DNA of 11,072 nucleotides, taken from the NCBI GenBank assembly GCA_002452325.1, contig DKFG01000155.1, positions 4,504 to 15,575 of the forward strand, written 5' to 3'. A program made the translations under genes and the position numbers. This DNA is from Geobacter sp. UBA6802 (GTDB lineage Bacteria > Desulfobacterota > Desulfuromonadia > Geobacterales > Pseudopelobacteraceae). Under the pieces are notes generated by a model. The model had not been told where the DNA came from, did not search any database, and saw only the letters and a list, made by a program, of their open reading frames with translations. Position 1 is the stretch's first letter; every line of letters begins with the position of its first letter. This document shows, one piece after another, positions 5,511 to 11,072 of the stretch.

Positions 5511-5544
5511 GAACCCCCTACCGGAGGCCACCAGTAGAGGGTTC
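5511..5544 (+). promoter_or_regulatory. Leader hairpin with GGAGG in its loop, upstream of the helicase gene
   Basis: GAACCCCCTAC (5511-5521) pairs with GTAGAGGGTTC (5534-5544) with a single C/A mismatch; the 12-base loop presents GGAGG. It lies 34 bases before the chosen helicase start. It could be a translational control element or an antisense-RNA target for copy-number control, but no start codon is suitably spaced from the GGAGG. Function is inferred only. Confidence 0.45.
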
Positions 5545-5578
5545 AAAAACTGAAGAAAAACACAGATTGGATGCCTCT

Positions 5579-7609
5579 ATGACTACCGCAAACACGGGAA
5601 AAAGTAAAGCAAAAACAGCCGTATCACCGGCAAAGCCAGCCAAAACCCGCAAGGCTGCAGCTGTTGCATCAGCACCGGCAGCAGCAGAAACCGCCCCGGC
5701 TGTGGAAACCCCCGCACCAGCCCCGGCTGACCAGCCGCCCATGGCCAAGGTGGATTACAAAGCAGCAGTTGAAGCACGGGTTCGGGAAGAGGCCGCCCTG
5801 CTGGGTGATCCCCTTGCACACCCGCTGCTCAAGGCCGGTGCCAAAACAGCAGTGCAACGCTTCGGATCCTACATCGTCAAGCAAACCGGCGTCTTTTTCC
5901 TCCATCAGCAGGATGGCAAAGACGGTGAGGAACCGGTGGTCAAAGAGATTTTCGTCTGTTCCTGGCTGCTGCCGCTTGCCCTGGTGCGGGATGCCAAGCA
6001 AGAGGGTTGGGGCATGCTGTTCCAGTTCCGAGACCATGACGGCCACCTGCACACTTGGATTTTGCCGCTGAAACTGCTGAAGGCCGGTGCTGAAGATGTC
6101 CGCGCCATCCTGTTGGACATGGGCCTGACCCTCGCCACCAGCTACAAGGCCAAGGGCCAGCTGATGGACTTTATTCTGGAGGCAAACCGCAAGCTGCAAA
6201 AAGACCCCAAGGCACGGGCCAGAACCACCGCCCAGACCGGCTGGCTGCAACTGCCCACCGGCGAAATGGTCTACGTCACCCCAGAGCGCTGCATCGGGTC
6301 CGCCTCTGAACTGGTCCACTACGTGGGTGATGATGGGCACCGTTTCAGCAGCAACAACACCCTTGAAGACTGGCAATACCACGTTTCAGTACCCATCAAA
6401 GGCAACAGCCGTCCCGTATTTGCGGTTTCAATCGGCTTTGCCAGTGCCCTGCTCCATCTGCTGCAGATGGAAAACAGTGGTTTCAACCTGCTGGGGGATT
6501 CATCCATAGGTAAATCCACCATTCTAATCATCGTCGCCACACTGTTTGGCAACCCACGCCAGATAGTCACCACCTGGAACGCCACCAGCAACGGCCTGGA
6601 GGCGGTGGCTACCCTCTGCAACGATGCTGGTTTAATCCTGGATGAGATGAAGCAACTCGCTGCAGAAATAGCAGGAATGACGGCCTATCACATTCTGAAC
6701 GGAAAAGGCCGCAGCCGGGCCAACCTGTCGGGCGGGTCAAAGGGGGGAAGCAGTTGGCGGCTGGTGTTGCTCTCCTCTGGTGAGATCGGCCTTGCAGACC
6801 TCTCAAACGCCAAAGGTGGCCGCCTGTACGCAGGGCAGGAACAGCGCCTTGCAGATATCCCCGCAGATGCCGGAAAAGGTCTTGGCATCTTTGACACCAT
6901 CAACGACCGTGCCTCTGCCCAGGCCCTGGCAGATGAACTGAAACAGGCCTCCCACCGCCACTACGGCACCCCCTTTCCCGCCTTTGTCGCAAAGATAGCT
7001 GCCGATCCTGAAGCAGCCAAAGAACTTGCCAAAAAACTGATGGCTGAATTTTCAGCCGCCCACCGCCCCAAAGATGCCGCCTCGCAAGCCTTGCGGATGC
7101 TCAACCGGTTTGCACTGGCAGCAGCAGCCGGTGAGCTGGCCACCATCTGGGGCATTACCGGCTGGAGCAAGGGCGATGCCTTCTGGGCAGCTGGTGTCTG
7201 TTTCAAGGCATGGCTCACCCATCGGGGCGGGGCAGGCCAGCAAGAGCCCCAAGAGCTGCTGAAGCAGGTTCTGGGGTTTTTTGAGGCCCACGGAGACAGC
7301 CGTTTCAAGCGATTTTATCAGGGCAAGTTGATCGAGGATAAGGTCATAGACATGTACGGCTATCGCGTAGACGAGATAGCCACGCGAGACTGCGTTGACG
7401 AGCGGCATACCGAATATTACGTACTGCCCATGGCATTCAGCCGCATCGTACAGGGCTTTGATCCACGAACGGCAGCAAAGATACTGGCTGAAAAGGGGCT
7501 GCTCTACAAAGGCAAGGCAGAGTCGACAATACAGCGGCTACCGGGCCTTAAGCCTGCCAAGTATTACCGAATCAATCTTGATGCTGCAGCAACTGAGGAA
7601 GAACTGTGA
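5579..7609 (+). CDS. DUF927-type replicative helicase/ATPase (P4-like replication protein)
   Basis: 676 residues. Residues 1-55 are a low-complexity Ala/Pro/Lys linker. Residues from about 90 to 480 match the DUF927/COG5519 family of phage and integrative-element helicases: GTYIVK-like entry, the central GNSRPVFAVSIGFASALL, Walker A GDSSIGKST at 306-314, Walker B LILDE at 352-356, and the following RLVLLSSGEIGLAD sensor region. The C-terminal 200 residues are a helical and winged-helix-like tail. It would unwind DNA at the adjacent iteron arrays. P4 alpha carries an additional primase part; I see no primase EGYATA-type motif here, so priming would come from elsewhere. The start is uncertain: ATG 5579 has no strong ribosome site, and TTG at 5567 is the alternative. 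It is the largest gene and the probable replication initiator. Confidence 0.85.
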   Translation: MTTANTGKSKAKTAVSPAKPAKTRKAAAVASAPAAAETAPAVETPAPAPADQPPMAKVDYKAAVEARVREEAALLGDPLAHPLLKAGAKTAVQRFGSYIVKQTGVFFLHQQDGKDGEEPVVKEIFVCSWLLPLALVRDAKQEGWGMLFQFRDHDGHLHTWILPLKLLKAGAEDVRAILLDMGLTLATSYKAKGQLMDFILEANRKLQKDPKARARTTAQTGWLQLPTGEMVYVTPERCIGSASELVHYVGDDGHRFSSNNTLEDWQYHVSVPIKGNSRPVFAVSIGFASALLHLLQMENSGFNLLGDSSIGKSTILIIVATLFGNPRQIVTTWNATSNGLEAVATLCNDAGLILDEMKQLAAEIAGMTAYHILNGKGRSRANLSGGSKGGSSWRLVLLSSGEIGLADLSNAKGGRLYAGQEQRLADIPADAGKGLGIFDTINDRASAQALADELKQASHRHYGTPFPAFVAKIAADPEAAKELAKKLMAEFSAAHRPKDAASQALRMLNRFALAAAAGELATIWGITGWSKGDAFWAAGVCFKAWLTHRGGAGQQEPQELLKQVLGFFEAHGDSRFKRFYQGKLIEDKVIDMYGYRVDEIATRDCVDERHTEYYVLPMAFSRIVQGFDPRTAAKILAEKGLLYKGKAESTIQRLPGLKPAKYYRINLDAAATEEEL

Positions 7610-7625
7610 CCATCCATAGGGGGAC

Positions 7626-7660
7626 GGGACGCCAGCCAGCCCCCCACGGGCAGGCGTCCC
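7626..7660 (+). other. GC-rich hairpin after the helicase gene
   Basis: GGGACGCC (7626-7633) pairs with GGCGTCCC (7653-7660) around a 19-base C-rich loop, 17 bases past the helicase stop. No U-run follows, so it is not a typical terminator; it may stabilise the upstream mRNA or cause partial attenuation. Confidence 0.4.
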
Positions 7661-7693
7661 TTCACCCTGTGGGTGGGCACCACACCGCTTACA

Positions 7694-7748
7694 CCCTTCG
7701 ACTTCGCTCAGGGTGCAACCTATCTGTTCCCTGAGCGTAGTCGAAGGG
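7694..7748. repeat. Long palindromic extragenic repeat (REP-like)
   Basis: Arms 7694-7713 (CCCTTCGACTTCGCTCAGGG) and 7729-7748 are inverted copies with one mismatch in 20 bases, separated by 15 bases. The sequence type (CCCTTCGAC...GCTCAGGG) resembles a palindrome I recall as being scattered through intergenic regions of many environmental bacteria. It sits between the helicase gene and the next gene. Read through in frame it would create a spurious N-terminal extension (PFDFAQG...ERSRRE) of the following protein. Confidence 0.75.
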
Positions 7749-7771
7749 AACAAGAACGAAAGGAAAAAACG

Positions 7772-8290
7772 ATGAGAGACAAACGAGATATCAGCCAGGG
7801 CGTTGTGTTCGACCATGACGAGATGCAGTGGACCTGCCACCAGTTACGGGCGGCACAGGCAGGAATAATGGGTTTGACCTCAGAGGGCGGGAGCAGTTAC
7901 AGCGACGGTTCATCTGCCTACGAAGGTTTGAGCTGCCTGTTGGGTGAAATCATCAAATGGCTGGCACCAGATGACGCGATGACCGAAGGCGAGCGACTGG
8001 GGCTGTTGTTGAGCGAGCAGCAGGCCGCTGCATCTGCAAACCCGCCACAACCGGCCTGCCCCTGCAGTCAGGCTAATCAGAGCACCTACGAGCAGGAAGA
8101 GCTGACAAGCACCGCAATCGACAAGCTGGACACCCTGACATCACTGCTGCTGGGCAACAACGTATCGGTAAACCTTACACATCCAACCATTAACGCCGGT
8201 CTGTTCGGCATGCTCACCGATATTGTTGCTGACCTACGAAAAGGCACCAACAACCCCGAACCGGCTGATACCTGCCGCTGTTTTGCGTAG
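7772..8290 (+). CDS. Unknown protein with two helical repeats, related in pattern to the 4798 gene
   Basis: 172 residues, no known family recognised. The ATG at 7772 is chosen: AAAGGA at 7759-7764 is correctly spaced, and the longer frame from 7673 only translates the palindromic repeat. Two helical segments stand out: residues 50-64 (YEGLSCLLGEIIKWL) and 141-155 (NAGLFGMLTDIVADL). They align without gaps with the repeat cores of the protein at 4798-5337. A Cys pair CPC (96-98) and a terminal CRC (168-170) suggest metal binding or disulfides. The linker (about 80-110) is Ala/Gln/Pro-rich. It flanks the helicase gene opposite its partner, which suggests a shared role around replication or packaging; this is inference. 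Confidence 0.8.
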   Translation: MRDKRDISQGVVFDHDEMQWTCHQLRAAQAGIMGLTSEGGSSYSDGSSAYEGLSCLLGEIIKWLAPDDAMTEGERLGLLLSEQQAAASANPPQPACPCSQANQSTYEQEELTSTAIDKLDTLTSLLLGNNVSVNLTHPTINAGLFGMLTDIVADLRKGTNNPEPADTCRCFA

Positions 8291-8329
8291 CGGCACATAC
8301 AACCAATCCAAAGAAAGGAGAAAAGACCC

Positions 8330-8488
8330 ATGTCACAGAATTTTGATGAGTTACCCGCCAAGGTTCGGCTGGTGTTTTTAAAGGGCTACATGCAGGCCCT
8401 GGAGGACATAGCCGACAAAACGCAAGAACAAGCCTGCCGTATGCAGGCCCAAATTGAAATGATTCAGGCTGAGATAGCAGCAGAGTAA
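8330..8488 (+). CDS. Very small coiled-coil-like protein
   Basis: 52 residues, starting MSQNFDELPAKVRLVFLKGY and ending MIQAEIAAE. An excellent ribosome site AAGAAAGGAG (8311-8320) lies 9 bases before the ATG. Predicted to be all-helical with an acidic, Gln-rich C-terminal half (KTQEQACRMQAQIEMIQAEI) that could form a coiled coil. No family recognised. It sits 39 bases after the preceding gene in the same direction, so it is likely co-transcribed. Confidence 0.75.
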   Translation: MSQNFDELPAKVRLVFLKGYMQALEDIADKTQEQACRMQAQIEMIQAEIAAE

Positions 8489-8492
8489 CCTG

Positions 8493-8651
8493 ATGTCTGA
8501 ACCGAACCTTTCACCGCCGCCGGTGTTGTGGTGGTGGAAGCAGGGGATCAGGTGGGCACCGCCATCTGATGCAGCGCCTCCCCGGCTGAATATGCAGTTG
8601 AAAGGCTCCTTTCCCTTTTTGCTGCATAAGGTTCCACGGCGCACTTTTTGA
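8493..8651 (+). CDS. Possible tiny ORF, proline/tryptophan-rich
   Basis: 52 residues beginning MSEPNLSPPPVLWWWKQG and ending HKVPRRTF. It starts 4 bases after the previous stop, so it could be translated by coupling, but its own ribosome site is weak. Composition (PPP, WWW) is unusual and no family is recognised. It fills an otherwise empty 180-base gap. Could be a non-coding leader for the next gene instead. Confidence 0.35.
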   Translation: MSEPNLSPPPVLWWWKQGIRWAPPSDAAPPRLNMQLKGSFPFLLHKVPRRTF

Positions 8652-8668
8652 GTTTTGGGGTGGACACG

Positions 8669-8881
8669 ATGATCTTTAAAAAGTGTGAATTTGTAACCAT
8701 CCCAATGGTAGCAAACCGCCTGGGGGTAGTGCCGTCCACAGTGAAAAAACTAATTGCAGACGGAAAACTTACCGCCTTCCGGTTTGGGTTTAGCAAACGC
8801 TCCTACATCCTGAAGGCGGATGTTGAGAGGATCACCACATGCGAAGAGGAAAGCGACGACGAGATCGACAATCGGCAATAG
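8669..8881 (+). CDS. Second MerR/excisionase-like HTH protein
   Basis: 70 residues. FVTIPMVANRLGVVPSTVKK then LIADGKLTAFRFGFSKRSYILKADVERI is a compact HTH_17-type DNA-binding domain: helix-turn-helix (residues 8-27), wing and closing helix, comparable with the AlpA-like protein at 4337. The C-terminus is acidic (EEESDDEID). The ATG at 8669 follows GGGGTGG at 8657-8663; earlier GTG and TTG codons in frame are less likely. With two such proteins in the element, one may be the excisionase and the other a transcription factor. Which is which cannot be decided from sequence alone. Confidence 0.75.
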   Translation: MIFKKCEFVTIPMVANRLGVVPSTVKKLIADGKLTAFRFGFSKRSYILKADVERITTCEEESDDEIDNRQ

Positions 8882-8947
8882 AACTGAAACGAGGCCATTT
8901 TAAACTGGAGCACAGACCAACATATTCTGATAGTGAGGTAAAAAAAC

Positions 8948-9295
8948 ATGGAAAAACCAACATTGACAGCAGAGCAGCAAGCAGCAATCGATCAGTTGAC
9001 CCCGACTCAACGGCAAACAGTCATCAATCTCTTGACCAATCGATCGATGAGGATTTCTTCGCAGAGCCGTGTAGCTGACCCCAGCTATACCCCCATAAAC
9101 ACCCACACCAATAAATTCCCATCTGAAACAGGGGGGGCCGGTCTTAAGTTTCGGCTGTTCGATTTTCTGCATGATCGAGCATCCGTTCCGGGTGGCTGGA
9201 TTTTGAAGGGGTATGCCCCAGGGGGTAGTATGGCCAGTCGGGGGGAACTTGAGTTTGTTACTTTTGTTCCTGATGCCGCCCATAGCTGGAAGTAA
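8948..9295 (+). CDS. Small hypothetical protein, probably disrupted after residue 30
   Basis: 115 residues as read. Ribosome site GAGG at 8935-8938. The first 30 residues (MEKPTLTAEQQAAIDQLTPT then QRQTVINLLTN) look like a genuine helical small protein. The rest changes character: Gly/Pro/Ser-rich, with long G runs, and the opposite strand is also open. In another frame the end would read SIDEDFFAEPCS and stop at TGA 9076-9078, a more natural acidic tail; the switch point is the ATCGATCG tetranucleotide repeat around 9037-9045. An original gene of about 43 residues followed by inserted DNA is plausible. No function recognised. The reading frame itself is certain; its biological reality past 9035 is not. 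Confidence 0.45.
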   Translation: MEKPTLTAEQQAAIDQLTPTQRQTVINLLTNRSMRISSQSRVADPSYTPINTHTNKFPSETGGAGLKFRLFDFLHDRASVPGGWILKGYAPGGSMASRGELEFVTFVPDAAHSWK

Positions 9296-9309
9296 GTGTT
9301 TTGCATACT

Positions 9310-9327
9310 GTAGCTGATAGCAGCTAC
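9310..9327 (+). other. Perfect hairpin just upstream of the coiled-coil gene
   Basis: GTAGCTG (9310-9316) and CAGCTAC (9321-9327) with a 4-base loop, ending 6 bases before the ribosome site of the 9348 gene. A near copy (GTAGCTG...CAGCTAT) lies at 9071-9088. It may control translation or mark an insertion boundary. Confidence 0.45.
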
Positions 9328-9347
9328 CAACCTTAAGGAGATAAAAA

Positions 9348-9893
9348 ATGCACGAGATATTAAAGCAATCACAAGCTAATTACCGGACTGAAGCAATGAA
9401 ATACCAGCAGTTTACCGACGAAATCCGCAATCTTGAGGAACGTCAACAACAACTGACCAAGCAGCTCGAAGAGGCGCATAGCAAAGTAGAATCATTAACC
9501 AGGGAACGCTCTGAAATCCTGCAAAAAATTGTTAGCGGTGGGGCAGCAGTTAACATATCTGACAAGGTGTCTACACAGCTTGCTGATGTAAAACGAAAGG
9601 CTGACGATCTTGCCGAAGTGTTAACGCTAACCGCAAAAACTATCGATCTGAAACGCGAGGCCGTCAGAGAACTTAATCCCAGAGGCTGTAAGGCAGCGGT
9701 TTTTTCAGTGGCTGCAAAAATAGAACTTGAAGCAATCAAACCGCAATTATTAAGGATTATGTCTCTTGCAAGGGCTGGGGCCTCTTACATTTTACAAGAA
9801 CAGGTGAGTGAAATACTTGGTGGTAGTCGTGCCCGTGTGACCGACGAAGAATGGAATCAAATCGAAGCGCAGTTTATTGGTGGAGGTGCCTAA
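9348..9893 (+). CDS. Coiled-coil protein of unknown function
   Basis: 181 residues with a strong ribosome site TAAGGAG (9334-9340). Residues about 20-62 (YQQFTDEIRNLEERQQQLTK ... VESLTRERSEILQKI) and 72-110 (DKVSTQLADVKRKADDLAEV ... KTIDLKREAVREL) are long amphipathic, charged helices typical of coiled coils. The C-terminal part (KIELEAIKPQLLRIMSLARA then DEEWNQIEAQFIGGGA) is a further helical unit. No enzymatic motif or signal peptide is visible. The family is not recognised; coiled-coil proteins of this size occur in phage and satellite operons as scaffolding, partner or host-interaction proteins, which stays a guess here. It is followed after 5 bases by the Cys-rich gene, so the two are co-transcribed. 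Confidence 0.8.
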   Translation: MHEILKQSQANYRTEAMKYQQFTDEIRNLEERQQQLTKQLEEAHSKVESLTRERSEILQKIVSGGAAVNISDKVSTQLADVKRKADDLAEVLTLTAKTIDLKREAVRELNPRGCKAAVFSVAAKIELEAIKPQLLRIMSLARAGASYILQEQVSEILGGSRARVTDEEWNQIEAQFIGGGA

Positions 9894-9898
9894 ACCCC

Positions 9899-10165
9899 AT
9901 GACCACAACCGAAGCAAAACAGAAATCATGCCCCTTGTGCCGCTCTACCCTGTGCGAGGCCAGCAAGTGCATGGCCTGGCAGAGTACCAAAGATGATGAA
10001 GGGTTTTGCCAGATGATCAGCAGAACCCGCACTGTGTTTGTTTCAGCATCTTCACCGGCTCTGCAGGTTGCGCTTGAAGATGTTGTACGCCTCAAAACCG
10101 ATAATCCGATTGAAGCTCGCCTTGTGCAGCTTGATCACGATTACCTTGATGTTCATGTAAATTAA
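9899..10165 (+). CDS. Small Cys-rich (probable zinc- or cluster-binding) protein
   Basis: 88 residues. The N-terminal 37 residues carry five cysteines: C11, C14, C19, C24 and C37, in the arrangement CPLCRSTLCEASKCMAW...GFC. The C-x2-C...C-x4-C-M-A-W pattern suggests a zinc knuckle; short proteins with a C-x(A)-W motif of this kind are found in phage-like elements. The rest (VFVSASSPALQVALEDVVRL, then ARLVQLDHDYLDVHV) is a mixed alpha/beta tail. The start at 9899 follows GGAGGTG (9882-9888), embedded in the end of the upstream gene. Function unknown; a nucleic-acid-binding role is possible but not shown. Confidence 0.8.
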   Translation: MTTTEAKQKSCPLCRSTLCEASKCMAWQSTKDDEGFCQMISRTRTVFVSASSPALQVALEDVVRLKTDNPIEARLVQLDHDYLDVHVN

Positions 10166-10172
10166 CCACAAC

Positions 10173-10193
10173 CGGCCTGCCACCGGCAGGCCG
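10173..10193 (+). other. Strong GC hairpin between the Cys-rich and HNH genes
   Basis: CGGCCTGCC (10173-10181) pairs perfectly with GGCAGGCCG (10185-10193) across a 3-base loop. It begins 8 bases after the Cys-rich stop. There is no U-run, so it is more likely an mRNA-processing or stabilising structure, or a weak terminator, than a canonical terminator. Confidence 0.5.
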
Positions 10194-10226
10194 TAACTAA
10201 CCACAAAGGAACCTAAGGCGTCAATC

Positions 10227-10679
10227 ATGGATGACCTGGACCGCTTTAATTTTGACGAAATTGACCTGCTGTCGTCTGGCCTTGAGTCGTACCAGTTTGG
10301 CAGCTTGGAAGATATCGGCCTTAACCTGCCCGGACTTGGTGAATCCTCAGCCAAGGGTTTGACGCACGAAGAATACCGCCCCATGATTACCAGCACAGCC
10401 TGGCGCAAAATCAGAAACAAAATTGTTACAGAGCGCAAGCAATGCGAATGGTGTGAATCAACCGACCGGCTTGAGGTGCATCATCTGAGTTACGACCAGA
10501 CCCCAGAAAAACCGGAACATGACCTGCTATTGCTCTGCCTGCAATGTCATCGCTGGGCACATACCTTCCCTGATTTTGGACGTTCACTTATGGCTGAAAA
10601 TCGGTGGATACTTGACTTTGAACTTGAGTCAAGGCGGTTTAAGTCCGGGCTTGATCGGTTGTGTCTATCGCTCTCTTGA
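10227..10679 (+). CDS. HNH-endonuclease-like protein
   Basis: 150 residues. The domain spans about 55-112: ITSTAWRKIRNKIVTERKQC (contact helix), C73-x2-C76, the HNH core LEVHHLSYD with H85/H86, and C104-x2-C107-H108 (LLLLCLQCHRWAH). The four cysteines make the zinc site, and H86/H108 are the probable metal-binding catalytic residues; the usual Asn position reads H98/D99, so catalytic competence is likely but not certain. The N-terminal 45 residues are acidic and probably disordered (MDDLDRFNFDEIDLLSSGLE). HNH proteins nick or cut DNA; phage relatives act with terminase or as homing or defence nucleases. AAGG at 10215-10218 is the ribosome site. It is the last gene before a strong terminator and has no obvious packaging partner here. 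Confidence 0.85.
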   Translation: MDDLDRFNFDEIDLLSSGLESYQFGSLEDIGLNLPGLGESSAKGLTHEEYRPMITSTAWRKIRNKIVTERKQCEWCESTDRLEVHHLSYDQTPEKPEHDLLLLCLQCHRWAHTFPDFGRSLMAENRWILDFELESRRFKSGLDRLCLSLS

Positions 10680-10704
10680 CAAGCAACCGGTGTTGTCCAT
10701 TCAA

Positions 10705-10736
10705 GGGGCACAGCATCGCCTGTGCCCCGTTTTTTT
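10705..10736 (+). terminator. Rho-independent terminator after the HNH gene
   Basis: GGGGCACAG (10705-10713), a 6-base loop, CTGTGCCCC (10720-10728), then G and seven T (10730-10736). A textbook intrinsic terminator 26 bases past the HNH stop codon, closing the rightward operon. Confidence 0.95.
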
Positions 10737-10746
10737 CACTAGCCCT

Positions 10747-11072
10747 TTCTGCGTTCCCTGTTCGTTCCTGGCGGATTCCCTGACCGATCCCCAGGGTAGG
10801 CCCTTTCTCCGTCCGAAGATCAGCATGGGCCACTTCTCCGTCCAGTGATCCGAGGTGCCTGGTTCAGCGGTCACCCGGTGGCCGAGACCAACACAGCGGC
10901 CAGCTGGTGGCATGGGTCACTTCTGCGTCGCCTGTTCGTTCCTGGCTGATTCCCTGACCGAATCCAAGGGTAGGCCCTTTCTCCGTCCGAAGATCAGCAT
11001 GGGCCTCTTCTCCGTCCAGTGATCCGAGGTGCCTGGTTCAGCGGTCACCCGGTGGCCGAGACCAACACAGCG
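10747..11072. repeat. 174-bp tandem repeat built of six degenerate 29-bp units, continuing beyond the window
   Basis: Unit 1 spans 10747-10920 and unit 2 starts at 10921 and is cut by the window end after 152 bases; I count about 7 differences over those 152. Inside each unit the motif TTCTSCGT recurs at 10747, 10805, 10834 and 10921, offsets of 58, 29 and 87, all multiples of 29. Positions 10776 (TTCCCTGACC), 10863 (TTCAGCGGTC) and 10892 (CACAGCGGCC) fit as decayed units. No gene with a ribosome site is seen here. The period is 58 codons, so a repeat protein is possible in principle, but the frames I read are interrupted or unconvincing. Confidence 0.85.

Noticed and set aside
5669..6382. 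237-codon open frame on the minus strand inside the helicase gene
   Set aside because: It lies wholly within a gene with clear Walker motifs; low-complexity composition and no ribosome site indicate a shadow frame.
7673..7771. N-terminal extension of the 7772 protein
   Set aside because: It translates the palindromic repeat (PFDFAQG...ERSRRE), and a well-spaced AAAGGA precedes the ATG at 7772.
8839..9078. 79-codon frame overlapping the HTH gene and the 8948 gene
   Set aside because: It starts inside the HTH gene, lacks a ribosome site and reads as Arg/Ser-rich out-of-frame sequence; only its last dozen residues may be the original tail of the 8948 gene.
8900..9283. 127-codon minus-strand frame
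   Set aside because: No ribosome site or recognisable domain; it is open largely because of the G-rich tracts of the possible insertion.
10639..10913. Minus-strand frames through the repeat and terminator
   Set aside because: They run through the HNH end and the intrinsic terminator, with no ribosome site or family resemblance.
10747..11072. CRISPR array
   Set aside because: Although 29 bp is a CRISPR-like length, there are no conserved repeats alternating with unique spacers; the units are contiguous and degenerate, and the 174-bp copies are nearly identical.

Overview
The window shows the left part of an integrated mobile element sitting immediately upstream of a chromosomal smc gene. The first 152 bases, on the minus strand, encode the N-terminus of an SMC/condensin ATPase. 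That fragment resembles Desulfuromonadota (Geobacter/Trichlorobacter/Pelobacter-like) SMC, but the organism assignment is inference. No capsid, portal, tail, relaxase or conjugation gene is visible. The content fits a phage-satellite-like (P4-like) or autonomously replicating integrative element.

Layout: (1) 153-1486, a phage-type tyrosine integrase with an N-terminal arm-binding domain, preceded by three 11-bp-phased repeats. (2) 1487-2076, about 590 bases with no convincing gene. (3) 2077-3302, two toxin-antitoxin modules facing each other: hicA-hicB rightward and brnT-brnA leftward, whose antitoxin genes overlap tail to tail by 41 bp. Both toxin genes have a promoter so close to the ATG that their mRNAs should be leaderless. 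(4) 3357-5464, a control and replication region: a leftward CI-like repressor without a protease domain, a divergent AlpA/excisionase-like gene, two small genes, and twin 17-bp operators between them. This block is bracketed by two inverted copies of a roughly 120-bp iteron array (six GTAAC per copy, exactly mirrored spacing), which looks like a two-part replication origin. (5) 5579-7609, a DUF927-type replicative helicase/ATPase directly downstream of the right iteron copy.

(6) 7772-10165 is a rightward string of small genes: a paralogue-like helical-repeat protein, very small proteins, a second HTH protein, a probably disrupted small gene, a coiled-coil protein and a Cys-rich protein. (7) 10227-10679 encodes an HNH-nuclease-like protein, closed by a strong intrinsic terminator at 10705-10736. 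(8) From 10747 to the window end is a 174-bp tandem repeat that itself decomposes into six degenerate 29-bp units.

Proposed logic (inference): the repressor binds the twin operators and silences the rightward promoter. When it is relieved, the AlpA-like protein and its neighbours are expressed, and the DUF927 helicase acts at the paired iteron arrays. The integrase and one of the two excisionase-like HTH proteins would handle excision, and the two toxin-antitoxin modules would stabilise the element. The right end and att sites cannot be placed from this window.
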